A DNA stretch of 64,000 bases, taken from NCBI RefSeq assembly GCF_000253255.1, contig NC_015580.1:1-64000 (forward strand), written 5' to 3'. Under the pieces are notes generated by a model. That model was not told the DNA's origin. It saw only the letters and a program-made list of their open reading frames with translations, and made no database searches. The stretch comes from Novosphingobium sp. PP1Y. GTDB taxonomy: Bacteria > Pseudomonadota > Alphaproteobacteria > Sphingomonadales > Sphingomonadaceae. Below are positions 1 through 7,826 of this stretch, piece after piece; the first letter of the stretch is position 1; every line of letters begins with the position of its first letter. Made by a program: the position numbers and the translations under genes.

Positions 1-32
1 GAATGCGGTCTCGCGAGGTCCTTGTGGCGGCC

Positions 33-41
33 TGTGGATAT
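33..41 (-). promoter_or_regulatory. DnaA box-like site
   Basis: TGTGGATAT reads on the plus strand, the reverse complement of an 8/9 match to TTATCCACA. It is the leftmost box in the candidate origin. Confidence 0.5.
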
Positions 42-157
42 GTAGCGGCATAAACCACGGGAGCGATCCGGTGACAACTCGCGAGGGCGATTCCGTCCCC
101 ATCGTCCAGATTCCACAGGGGGTACTTGTGGACAGTCCGAGGAGTCATTCCACAGGC

Positions 158-166
158 TGGGGATAA
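158..166 (-). promoter_or_regulatory. DnaA box-like site
   Basis: TGGGGATAA is an 8/9 match to the reverse complement of the DnaA box. It lies in a stretch that also has weaker box-like TTCCACA motifs at about 111 and 148. Confidence 0.45.
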
Positions 167-266
167 GGCGCAAAACGTTTGATTGACTCTGCAGCGAGGG
201 AGAGTCGCATCGGCCACTTCACCCTGTTCAATCCGGGACAAATCGGGCAAGGGTCGCCCGTCCCCG

Positions 267-275
267 ATATCCACA
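267..275 (+). promoter_or_regulatory. DnaA box-like site
   Basis: ATATCCACA matches TTATCCACA at 8 of 9 positions. It is the box closest to the AT-rich tract and is inverted relative to the other two. Confidence 0.5.
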
Positions 276-295
276 GGGCCAACAGACTCCATCAT

Positions 296-321
296 CCTTT
301 TATAAAATCTCTTATTTTTTT
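296..321. other. AT-rich tract, possible DNA unwinding element
   Basis: A run of almost pure A and T containing TTTTATAAAATC and a T7 stretch is exceptional in this GC-rich window. It sits between the rightmost DnaA-like box and the hemE start, where an origin unwinding element would be expected. It could also or instead be part of the hemE promoter. Confidence 0.45.
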
Positions 322-339
322 GATCGGACCCGAAACGCG

Positions 340-1371
340 ATGCCAGGCCTCCTTCTGAACACGCTCCGTGGCGAAAATTCCGGCAAACGCCCAATCTGGC
401 TCATGCGGCAGGCTGGACGCTATCTTCCGGAGTATCGGTCCTTGCGTGCAGAGAAGGGCGGATTCCTCGCGCTGGTCTACGACACCGACGCCGCGGCCGA
501 GATTACCCTGCAGCCAATCCGCCGCTTCGGATTCGATGGAGCGATCCTGTTTTCCGACATCCTCATCGTACCTTACGCGATGGGACAGAATCTCGAGTTC
601 CTTGCAGGCGAAGGGCCGAAACTGAGCCCGCGCCTCGTCGATCATATGCTCGATGGACTCACCGCAGTGCCCGAGCGGCTTTCCCCGATTTACGATACCG
701 TCGCCAAGGTTCGGGCCTCGCTCGATTCCGACAAGACGATGTTGGGCTTTGCAGGAAGCCCCTGGACCGTCGCGACGTACATGGTCGCAGGCGAGGGGAG
801 CCGGGACCAGCATGAGACCCGGGCCATGGCCTATCGCGATCCTGCGGCCTTCCAGGCGATCATCGAGGGAATCGTCGACGTGACGGTCGAGTACCTCAGC
901 GGCCAGATCACGGCCGGCGCCGAAGCCATCCAGCTGTTCGATTCATGGTCGGGCAGCCTTGCCCCCGCGCAGTTCGAGAAATGGGTAGTGGCGCCCAATG
1001 CGAGCATCGTCGAGCGCATCAGGGCCCTGCACCCGCAGACACCGATCATCGGCTTTCCCAAGGGCGCCGGAGAGAAGCTGGCCGCCTATGCCCGCGAGAC
1101 CGGAGTCGACGCCGTCGGGATCGACGAGACGATAGACCCGATCTGGGCCGCGCGCGAATTGCCCGAAGGCATGCCCGTGCAGGGCAACCTGGATCCACTG
1201 CTGCTGCTTTCGGGCGGTGCGGACCTCGAGAAACAGGCCCATGCGGTTCTTGATGCCTTCGCCGGTCGTCCCCACGTGTTCAACCTCGGCCACGGGATCG
1301 GTCAACATACGCCGATTGCCCATGTCGAGGACCTGCTGCGGGTCGTTCGAGCCTGGCAGCGCCAAGCGTAA
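340..1371 (+). CDS. hemE: Uroporphyrinogen decarboxylase HemE
   Basis: HemE removes four acetate carboxyls from uroporphyrinogen III to make coproporphyrinogen III in haem synthesis, in the cytoplasm. The 343-residue protein has the usual length. Its N-terminus has the family signature RPIWLMRQAGRYLPEYR, followed by the FSDILIVPYAMG segment that carries the catalytic Asp region, then GFAGSPWTVATYM and the C-terminal GNLDP and FNLGHGI motifs. The ATG at 340 directly follows the AT-rich tract of the candidate origin. hemJ follows 46 bases downstream on the same strand, so the two haem genes are probably co-transcribed. Identification is secure. Confidence 0.97.
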   Translation: MPGLLLNTLRGENSGKRPIWLMRQAGRYLPEYRSLRAEKGGFLALVYDTDAAAEITLQPIRRFGFDGAILFSDILIVPYAMGQNLEFLAGEGPKLSPRLVDHMLDGLTAVPERLSPIYDTVAKVRASLDSDKTMLGFAGSPWTVATYMVAGEGSRDQHETRAMAYRDPAAFQAIIEGIVDVTVEYLSGQITAGAEAIQLFDSWSGSLAPAQFEKWVVAPNASIVERIRALHPQTPIIGFPKGAGEKLAAYARETGVDAVGIDETIDPIWAARELPEGMPVQGNLDPLLLLSGGADLEKQAHAVLDAFAGRPHVFNLGHGIGQHTPIAHVEDLLRVVRAWQRQA

Positions 1372-1417
1372 GTGTAGAAGGAAGGAGGGCGCGGCCTTCA
1401 CGCGCCAGTGGTGACTC

Positions 1418-1861
1418 ATGGAGCAGATTTTGCAGACCACCTACCTTTGGCTGAAAGCCGGCCACATCATTTTCGTGATCTTCTGGATGGCCGGGCTCTT
1501 CATGCTCCCGCGATACTACGTCTATCATCAGGAGTCGGCACCCGGCTCTGAAGAGGAGGCGAAGTGGGTCGATCGCGAAGCCAAGCTGCGCAAGATCATC
1601 CTGACTCCCTCACTGATCATGGTCTGGCTCTTCGGTCTGGCGCTGGCCAGCTCGATCGGCGCATGGAGCCAGGGCTGGCTGCATGCCAAACTGCTCTTCG
1701 TCGTGGCGCTGAGCGGCTATCACGGCTGGCTTGTCGCTTACGGCAAGAAGCTGGCGCGTGGCGAGCGGAGCCTTACGGGCAAGACGCTGCGCCTGCTGAA
1801 CGAAATTCCCGGGCTTGCTGCCGCAATCATCGTCGTCCTGGTGGTCGTCAAGCCGTTCTGA
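1418..1861 (+). CDS. hemJ: Protoporphyrinogen oxidase HemJ
   Basis: This 147-residue membrane protein matches HemJ, the haem-binding protoporphyrinogen IX oxidase that replaces HemG/HemY in most alphaproteobacteria. It has four hydrophobic segments (about 10-30, 62-80, 90-108 and 128-146). The N-terminal TYLWLKAGHIIFVIFWMAG and LPRYYVYH motifs are typical; His16, Arg32 and Lys91 are plausible counterparts of the conserved functional residues. Placement directly after hemE supports a haem operon. The family is small and distinctive, so confidence is high. Confidence 0.93.
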   Translation: MEQILQTTYLWLKAGHIIFVIFWMAGLFMLPRYYVYHQESAPGSEEEAKWVDREAKLRKIILTPSLIMVWLFGLALASSIGAWSQGWLHAKLLFVVALSGYHGWLVAYGKKLARGERSLTGKTLRLLNEIPGLAAAIIVVLVVVKPF

Positions 1862-1938
1862 ATCCTACCTCCGAATGATGGTCCGGCGTGCGGGCGAGGC
1901 AGTTTGTCCCGCTTGCACGGCCTGGGAGAAGTGTTCCG

Positions 1939-1967
1939 TTGACCGGGGGCCGCGCAGGCCTTATCTG
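1939..1967 (+). promoter_or_regulatory. Candidate sigma70-type promoter for rho
   Basis: TTGACC at 1939-1944 and TATCTG at 1962-1967 are separated by 17 bases in the 219-base gap between hemJ and rho. This would give a 5' leader of just over 100 bases. The -10 match is modest. Confidence 0.35.
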
Positions 1968-2080
1968 GGCAGACCACCGGCATTGGGCTGCGACGCCCGT
2001 CCGCAAGCCCGGATCTGCTTTCCCCAAGCCCCTCGATCAGCCGGCCGTATCCAAACTTTTCCATTCGGAAACCAAGCAAG

Positions 2081-3337
2081 ATGCATCTGAAAGAACTGAA
2101 GAAAAAGACCCCGGCCGAGCTCGTGGAGATGGCCGAGGAAATGGGAGTAGAAGGCGCTTCGACGATGCGCCGCCAGGACCTGATGTTCGGCATTCTCAAG
2201 GAAGTCGCCGAAGACGGTGAGGAAATCATCGGCCAGGGCACGATCGAAGTGCTGACCGACGGTTTCGGATTCCTGCGCAGTCCCGAAGCGAATTATCTCG
2301 CCGGCCCGGACGACATCTACGTCTCGCCCAACCAGGTCCGCAAATGGGGCCTGCGTACAGGCGATACCGTGGAAGGCGAGATCCGCGCTCCCAAGGACGG
2401 TGAGCGCTACTTCGCCATCACCAAGCTGATGAGCGTCAACTATGACGATCCCGACGTGGTGCGCCACCGCGTCAACTTCGACAACCTGACGCCGCTCTAT
2501 CCCGACGAACGCCTCAAGCTGGACAGCCTCGACCCTACGGTCAAGGACAAGTCGGCCCGCGTGATCGACCTGATCAGCCCGCAGGGCAAGGGCCAGCGTG
2601 CCCTGATCGTCGCGCCGCCACGCACCGGTAAGACCGTGCTGCTGCAGAACATCGCCAAGGCGATCACCGACAACCATCCGGAAGTCTTCCTGCTGGTGCT
2701 GCTCGTCGACGAGCGCCCGGAAGAAGTGACCGACATGCAGCGCTCGGTGAAGGGCGAGGTCATCTCCTCGACTTTCGACGAGCCGGCCCAGCGCCATGTG
2801 CAGGTCGCGGAAATGGTGATCGAGAAGGCCAAGCGTCTCGTCGAGCACAAGCGCGATGTCGTCATCCTGCTCGACTCGATCACTCGGCTCGGCCGCGCCT
2901 ACAACACCGTCGTGCCCAGCTCGGGCAAGGTGCTGACCGGCGGTGTCGACGCAAACGCCCTGCAGCGCCCCAAGCGCTTCTTCGGCGCGGCGCGCAACAT
3001 CGAGGAGGGTGGTTCGCTCTCGATCATCGCCACCGCCCTGATCGATACCGGCAGCCGCATGGACGAAGTCATCTTCGAAGAGTTCAAGGGCACCGGTAAC
3101 TCGGAGATCGTCCTCGACCGCAAGGTTGCCGACAAACGCATCTTCCCGGCTCTGGACGTCGGCAAGTCCGGCACCCGCAAGGAAGAGCTGCTGGTTCCCA
3201 AGGACCAGCTCTCCAAGATGTGGGTCCTGCGCCGCATCCTGATGCAGATGGGCACGGTCGATGCGATGGAATTCCTTCTCGACAAGATGAAGGATTCCAA
3301 GACCAACGAAGACTTCTTCGCGACAATGAACCAGTAA
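2081..3337 (+). CDS. rho: Transcription termination factor Rho
   Basis: Rho is the hexameric RNA-dependent ATPase/translocase that terminates transcription. The 418-residue length equals that of the Escherichia coli protein. Visible parts are the N-terminal helical region (LKELKKKTPAELVEMAEE), the RNA-binding RNP1 motif DGFGFLR (about 60-66), the P-loop APPRTGKT (178-185, Lys184) and the Walker B segment VVILLDSITR, followed by the R-loop region GGVDANALQRPKRFFGAARN. It has its own upstream gap with a promoter candidate. hemE-hemJ-rho order near the origin is common in alphaproteobacteria. Confidence 0.98.
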   Translation: MHLKELKKKTPAELVEMAEEMGVEGASTMRRQDLMFGILKEVAEDGEEIIGQGTIEVLTDGFGFLRSPEANYLAGPDDIYVSPNQVRKWGLRTGDTVEGEIRAPKDGERYFAITKLMSVNYDDPDVVRHRVNFDNLTPLYPDERLKLDSLDPTVKDKSARVIDLISPQGKGQRALIVAPPRTGKTVLLQNIAKAITDNHPEVFLLVLLVDERPEEVTDMQRSVKGEVISSTFDEPAQRHVQVAEMVIEKAKRLVEHKRDVVILLDSITRLGRAYNTVVPSSGKVLTGGVDANALQRPKRFFGAARNIEEGGSLSIIATALIDTGSRMDEVIFEEFKGTGNSEIVLDRKVADKRIFPALDVGKSGTRKEELLVPKDQLSKMWVLRRILMQMGTVDAMEFLLDKMKDSKTNEDFFATMNQ

Positions 3338-3358
3338 GGCCGTCGAAGGGAGCTTTCC

Positions 3359-4075
3359 GTGAGTATCCTGATGACTCTTGTTGCCAGCGGTTCGATCGGT
3401 GGACCGGCAGAAATCTGGCAGCATATCGTCAACGACTTCTCGAACATCACCGAGGCGGCAGCCCTTGCTGCCTTCGGTCAGGTACTGATGATCGACCTGC
3501 TGCTGGCCGGCGACAACGCTATCGTTGTCGGCGCGCTGGCGGCGGGTCTTCCTGCGGCCGATCGCAAGAAGGTGATCCTCATCGGTATCGGTGCCGCACT
3601 CGTTCTGCGTATCGCCTTTGCGCTGGCCGTAACCTGGCTGCTCGGCATTGTCGGGCTGATTTTCGCAGGTGGCCTGCTGCTTCTGTGGGTCGCGTGGAAG
3701 TTCTGGCGCGAATTGCGGGATGGTGCCGGTGAAAGCGGCGGTTCTCCCGAGATCGAGGGTGACGAGCACAGTGGCTTGCGCTCTGCCAAGAGCTTTGCAG
3801 GCGCTGCCTGGGCCGTGGCCATTGCCGACGTATCGATGAGCCTCGACAACGTGCTTGCCGTCGCCGGTGCAGCGCGCGAGCATCCCGGGATACTGATCGT
3901 CGGCCTGCTGCTCTCCGTCGTCCTGATGGGCGTCGCAGCCAATATCATCGCCCGTTATATCGAGCGCTACCGTTGGATCGGCTATGTCGGCCTTGCGGTG
4001 ATCCTCTACGTGGCTCTCAAGATGATCTACGAGGGTTGGATCGACCCGCACCTCGGCATCGTCTCTCTCGTCTGA
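3359..4075 (+). CDS. TerC/YjbE family integral membrane protein
   Basis: A 238-residue polytopic protein with the TerC-family duplicated acidic motifs: LLAGDNAIVVGALAAGLP near residue 50 and DVSMSLDNVLAVAGAA near residue 160. These Asp-Asn motifs are associated with metal ion handling; some TerC/MeeF/MeeY relatives export manganese to metalate secreted enzymes. About six to seven hydrophobic segments are separated by a charged loop near 125-145. The GTG at 3359 is preferred because a GAAGGGAG ribosome site lies six bases upstream; an ATG at 3371 is the alternative. The precise substrate here is not known. Confidence 0.85.
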   Translation: MSILMTLVASGSIGGPAEIWQHIVNDFSNITEAAALAAFGQVLMIDLLLAGDNAIVVGALAAGLPAADRKKVILIGIGAALVLRIAFALAVTWLLGIVGLIFAGGLLLLWVAWKFWRELRDGAGESGGSPEIEGDEHSGLRSAKSFAGAAWAVAIADVSMSLDNVLAVAGAAREHPGILIVGLLLSVVLMGVAANIIARYIERYRWIGYVGLAVILYVALKMIYEGWIDPHLGIVSLV

Positions 4076-4095
4076 AATCCGCTTTGTCTTAGCCT

Positions 4096-5064
4096 TCAGG
4101 GAAGGAGAACAGTAGACCCCGTGGTCGCGCGGTTCTCCAGGGCCCTGTGGGCTTCGGCCGCATCGGGCAGTGCAAAGTGCGCTCCGATCTGCGGCTTGAG
4201 AATGCCGCTGCCGATACGATTGAACAGTTTGGCGGCATTGGTCGCCAACATCTCTGGCGTGGCGATGTAGTCGGCCAGGGTAGGGCGCGTGAGATAGAGC
4301 GAGCCGCCTTTCATGAGGTCCAGGACGGCAATCGGCGGTACGGGGCCCGATGCATTCCCATAACTCACCATCATCCCGCGCCGCCGCAGGCAGGCCAGCG
4401 AGGCGGACCAACTGGCAGCACCGACACCGTCGTAGACGGCATTGCACATCCGGCCCGATGTCAATTCTCGCACGGCCTCGGGCAATTCAGCGAAGGCGCA
4501 AGAGAGATTGTGTTCACCGGGAACACTTGCAGCCTTTTCGGGTGAACCGGCGTGGGCAATCACGGTAACGTTCTTGTCGAGTAGCCAGGGCACCAACAGG
4601 GAACCTACGCCGCCCGCAGCCGAGTGGACGAGGACAATGTCTCCTGCCTTCGCCGGAAATGTGTCTTCGGCCAGGTAGCAGGCGGTCAAGCCTTTCAGCA
4701 TCACTGCGGCGGCAATCTGCGGTTCGATGGCCGAGGGCACCGGAATGGCTCTGGAAGCGGGAATGATGCGATGCGTGGCATAGGCACCGCCGTTCTGCGT
4801 GCAGCCTATGCGATCGCCGATAGAAAATCCGGAGACCCCGTCACCGAGTGCAATGATCCGTCCGACGCTTTCCGATCCCAGCGTGATCGGCAAGGGATCG
4901 TCGTAGAGTCCCTTGCGGTAGTAAGTGTCGATGAAATTGAGGCCGACGGCTTCGGTCTCGATCAGTACTTCCCCGAGACCGGGAGAGGGGACCTCGAAGT
5001 CCTCCCGCTCGATGACTTCGGGGCCACCATGGGCGGGTACGATCATCCGGTATCCGGTGGTCAT
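4096..5064 (-). CDS. Zinc-free alcohol dehydrogenase superfamily quinone oxidoreductase
   Basis: A 322-residue medium-chain reductase of the QOR type, which reduces quinones or enones with NADPH. The N-terminal GroES-like part includes GLNFIDTYYRKGLY, and the nucleotide-binding motif is VHSAAGGVGSLL. No catalytic-zinc Cys-His set is visible, as expected for QOR. The ATG at 5064 is chosen because upstream in-frame starts would run 80 bases into the preceding gene, and AAGGA lies just upstream. It is the third gene of a minus-strand run (7392 to 4096). The physiological substrate cannot be told from sequence. Confidence 0.88.
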   Translation of the reverse strand: MTTGYRMIVPAHGGPEVIEREDFEVPSPGLGEVLIETEAVGLNFIDTYYRKGLYDDPLPITLGSESVGRIIALGDGVSGFSIGDRIGCTQNGGAYATHRIIPASRAIPVPSAIEPQIAAAVMLKGLTACYLAEDTFPAKAGDIVLVHSAAGGVGSLLVPWLLDKNVTVIAHAGSPEKAASVPGEHNLSCAFAELPEAVRELTSGRMCNAVYDGVGAASWSASLACLRRRGMMVSYGNASGPVPPIAVLDLMKGGSLYLTRPTLADYIATPEMLATNAAKLFNRIGSGILKPQIGAHFALPDAAEAHRALENRATTGSTVLLP

Positions 5065-5086
5065 TGTCCTGGTCCTTGGAACGAAT

Positions 5087-6673
5087 TCAGAAAACGCGGC
5101 GGAAGGTATCCGCACGGGCCACGCGCCAAGCATGGGCATATTGGGTGGAATCGGGATCTTCGACAAGCTGGCCGGGCTTCACGAAACCGTAAACTTCGTC
5201 GAGCGGACCGGCCTTGGCGCTGTCGATGCGCTGGTACATGTCGTGCTGGGTCAGTTCCCAGGGGCTTTCATAGCCCATGGCAATGACGATCTCGCGCAGG
5301 GCCTTGAGCGTTTCGCTCTGGAATCGTGCGACGCGCTCCGCCTTGTCGTCGACCACGAGTCCGCGCTGACGCCAGGGAATCTGGGTGGCAACACCGGTCG
5401 GGCATTCGCCGGTATGACACTTCATCGATTGCACACAGCCTAACGAGAACATGAAGGCGCGCGCGGCGTTGCACCAGTCGGCGCCGAGCGCGAAGGACCG
5501 GGCCATGCCGGCACCGCTATGCACCTTGCCCGAGGCGCCGACGCGAATGCGATCCTTCAGGTTGGCGCCGACGAGAGCATTGCGCATCAGGATGAGTCCC
5601 TCGCGCAGCGGCATGCCCACGTTGTCGGTCAGTTCCTGCGGTGCTGCGCCGGTTCCGCCCTCTGCGCCGTCGACGACGATGAAGTCCGGAGTGATGTCGG
5701 TCTCGATCATCGCCTTGACGATGGCCATGACTTCGTGCGGCTGACCGACGCAGAGTTTGAAGCCTGCCGGCTTTCCACCCGATAGCTCGCGCAGTTGCAC
5801 AACCCATTCAAGCAGCTCGATGGGTGTCGAGAATGTCGAGTGGCCCGCTGGCGAAATGCAGTCCTCGCCGATCTCCACCCTGCGCGCCTCGGCGATTTCT
5901 GGAGTCACCTTGGCGCCGGGAAGCATGCCGCCGTGGCCGGGCTTGGCTCCCTGGCTGAGCTTGATCTCGACCATCTTGACCTGATCGTCCTGAGCCTGTT
6001 CGGCGAACAGGTCAGGGTTGAACTTGCCGTCCTTGGTGCGACAGCCGAAGTAGCCGCTCCCCAGTTCCCAGATCAGGTCTCCGCCGTGCTTGCGGTGATA
6101 GCGGCTGATGGAACCTTCGCCGGTGTCGTGAGCGAATCCGCCAATCGCTGCGCCCTTGTTGAGGGCCTCGATCGCATTGGCGGATAGCGAGCCGAAACTC
6201 ATCGCCGAGATGTTGAGCAGGGCGCTGTCATAGGGCTTGGCGCAAGTGCCGGCGCCGATGCGCACGTGCCAGCTTTTGGGTGCATCCTCGTTCGGCGCGA
6301 TCGAGTGGCCGAGCCATTCATATTCGTCGGAATAGACGTCCAGCTCGGTCCCCATCGGGTGCGTGGAAATATCGCCCTTGGCGCGCGCATAAACGAGGCT
6401 GCGCTCGTCTATGGTGAAAGGCCGTCCTTCCCGGTCGCTCTCGACGATATAGGTGCGCAAGTAAGGTCGCAGGTCTTCGAACAGCCAGCGGATACGCGCT
6501 ATGAGCGGATAGTTTCGCCTCAGGGCATGTCGGTTCTGACTGAAATCCCACAAGGTCAGCAATAGCACTGGCACCATGACCGCCAGGGCCCAGTGCAGGG
6601 GGTGAATCAGCCAGCAGGCGGCCGTGAGAACCACGACCGCCAGTGGCACGAAATAGCGAGGTGCCAAGTGCAT
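5087..6673 (-). CDS. FMN-binding glutamate synthase-like protein (orphan GltB2 domain)
   Basis: The 528-residue protein corresponds to the FMN and iron-sulfur central domain of glutamate synthase without the N-terminal glutaminase domain or the C-terminal GXGXG domain. Two hydrophobic segments occupy residues 5-45, so it is probably membrane-anchored. Then come the synthase motifs: ISAMSFGSLS, GHGGMLPGAKV, VDGAEGGTGAAPQ, and a Cys cluster GCVQSMKCHTGECPTGVATQ matching the 3Fe-4S loop. Such stand-alone proteins are widespread and their reaction is largely untested; classic ammonia-independent GOGAT activity is not implied. Confidence 0.88.
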   Translation of the reverse strand: MHLAPRYFVPLAVVVLTAACWLIHPLHWALAVMVPVLLLTLWDFSQNRHALRRNYPLIARIRWLFEDLRPYLRTYIVESDREGRPFTIDERSLVYARAKGDISTHPMGTELDVYSDEYEWLGHSIAPNEDAPKSWHVRIGAGTCAKPYDSALLNISAMSFGSLSANAIEALNKGAAIGGFAHDTGEGSISRYHRKHGGDLIWELGSGYFGCRTKDGKFNPDLFAEQAQDDQVKMVEIKLSQGAKPGHGGMLPGAKVTPEIAEARRVEIGEDCISPAGHSTFSTPIELLEWVVQLRELSGGKPAGFKLCVGQPHEVMAIVKAMIETDITPDFIVVDGAEGGTGAAPQELTDNVGMPLREGLILMRNALVGANLKDRIRVGASGKVHSGAGMARSFALGADWCNAARAFMFSLGCVQSMKCHTGECPTGVATQIPWRQRGLVVDDKAERVARFQSETLKALREIVIAMGYESPWELTQHDMYQRIDSAKAGPLDEVYGFVKPGQLVEDPDSTQYAHAWRVARADTFRRVF

Positions 6674-6690
6674 GCCGAGCTAACGCGCGA

Positions 6691-7392
6691 TCAGCCGATA
6701 TGCTCCGCGAAGAATGCCGTGGTTCGTTCGTCCGCAAGCGCGGCACCTGCCTTGTCGCGGCGCGAGCCGATTTCTGCGGCGAAGCCATGATCGAGGCCTT
6801 CATAGTCGTGAAGGGTGACCTTGGGGTGATCATCCAGCCCCTCATGAATCGCCTTCTGCGCTTCGGGCGGAACGAATCCGTCGGCAGTCGGCATGTGCAA
6901 CATGAGGGGGCGTGCGATCGCGTGCTTCTCGTTGAGCATCTGGTCGATCATCACGCCATAGTAGCCGACCGAGGCATCGATATCGGTGCGCGCGGCGGTC
7001 ATGTAGGCAATGCGGCCGCCCATGCAATAACCCACCAGCCCGACCTTGGGGACTCCAGCCTCGCGGCGGATCCAGTGGATCACGGCCTCGATGTCGCGAA
7101 TGCCGAGGTCGAAATCGTGGTTCGACATGTATGCGATGGCCTGCTGGAATTCCTCAGGCTTGTCGGCATCGAGCTCGACTCCGGGCTTCTGGCGCCAGAA
7201 GGTATCGGGCGCGACAGCGAGATAACCCTCGCTGGCCCAGCCGTCGGCCTTCTTGCGAATGCCGGCGTCGACGCCGAAAATCTCCTGCTGGACGATGATG
7301 GCGCCGCGGGGTGTTCCCTCGGGCCTGGCCACATAGGCCGGAATCGTGCCGTCGCCATCCAGCGTGGGAATTTCGGTGTTGGTCGTGGTCAT
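6691..7392 (-). CDS. Dienelactone hydrolase family protein
   Basis: A 233-residue alpha/beta-hydrolase. The nucleophile Cys123 sits in GYCMGG, with Asp171 and His202 (LDHGF) completing the Cys-Asp-His triad and Glu37 (QQEIFG) in the position that contacts the nucleophile in dienelactone hydrolase. The family opens lactones such as dienelactone in chlorocatechol breakdown, but many members have other substrates. It begins the minus-strand group with the glutamate-synthase-like and QOR genes (17- and 22-base gaps), suggesting an operon. No ring-cleavage genes are near. Confidence 0.88.
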   Translation of the reverse strand: MTTTNTEIPTLDGDGTIPAYVARPEGTPRGAIIVQQEIFGVDAGIRKKADGWASEGYLAVAPDTFWRQKPGVELDADKPEEFQQAIAYMSNHDFDLGIRDIEAVIHWIRREAGVPKVGLVGYCMGGRIAYMTAARTDIDASVGYYGVMIDQMLNEKHAIARPLMLHMPTADGFVPPEAQKAIHEGLDDHPKVTLHDYEGLDHGFAAEIGSRRDKAGAALADERTTAFFAEHIG

Positions 7393-7512
7393 GAGACTCT
7401 CCTCGTCGGCAGTTCGTTTGAGCGGTTCTTTGGGTGGAGTTAGGCACGGGCAATGGACTTTGCCAAGCGCATGTGTCAGCTAGGGCAAGTAAATTTCAAG
7501 CGGGAGACGCGC

Positions 7513-7782
7513 ATGAAGGTCAATGTCGAGGTGGAATGCTCCCCCGAAGAGGCGCGGCGTTTCCTGGGTCTGCCAGATGTCACGAAGGCCAACGAGGTCT
7601 ACGTCGATGCGATCACCAATGCGATGCAGGGTGTGGGCAGTTTCGATCAACTCAATGAGATGGCCAAGCAGATCGCTCCCATGGGTCAGTTCGGACTCAA
7701 GCTGTTTCAGCAGCTGATGGAAAGCGGGGCACAGATGGCGATGAGCGGATCGGGTCAGAACAAGCCCAAGAAGGACGGTTGA
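7513..7782 (+). CDS. Small conserved protein, DUF6489-like
   Basis: An 89-residue soluble protein starting MKVNVEVECSPEEARRFLGLP. The first 20 residues contain a short beta strand followed by a Pro-Glu-Glu-Ala-Arg helix start; the rest is helical with a Met/Gln-rich tail ending in KPKKDG. The ATG at 7513 follows a CGGGAG ribosome site by six bases and is preferred over an in-frame start 60 bases earlier. It resembles alphaproteobacterial proteins labelled DUF6489, whose function is unknown. It precedes mnmE by 44 bases. Confidence 0.75.
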   Translation: MKVNVEVECSPEEARRFLGLPDVTKANEVYVDAITNAMQGVGSFDQLNEMAKQIAPMGQFGLKLFQQLMESGAQMAMSGSGQNKPKKDG

Positions 7783-7826
7783 TCTAGCCTCTTCCCTCGC
7801 TCCGTTCGACGGGGCATGGGCCTTTC

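Larger units (their letters stand above)
1..339. other. oriC: Candidate chromosomal replication origin (oriC)
   Basis: The non-coding stretch before hemE has origin-like signals. Three 9-mers match the DnaA box TTATCCACA at 8 of 9 positions (33-41 and 158-166 on the minus strand, 267-275 on the plus strand), and a 7/9 site lies at 127-135. Six GANTC sites (89, 109, 142, 185, 202, 285) sit in under 200 bases, and an AT-rich tract at about 296-321 could be the unwinding element. In Caulobacter the origin also lies beside hemE, and here parAB and parS follow within 14 kb. No CtrA-type TTAA pair is visible. The left boundary is outside the window, so the origin may be larger. Function is inferred, not shown. 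Confidence 0.7.

Noticed and set aside
1961..4447. An 828-residue open frame on the minus strand across rho and the TerC-like gene
   Set aside because: It is antisense to two secure genes and has a composition (Asp, His, Arg, Gln-rich) typical of mirror frames in GC-rich DNA.
5065..5166. N-terminal extension of the QOR-type gene at 4096-5064
   Set aside because: It would overlap the upstream synthase-like gene by 80 bases and encodes a Pro-rich leader absent from the family; the ATG at 5064 has a ribosome site.
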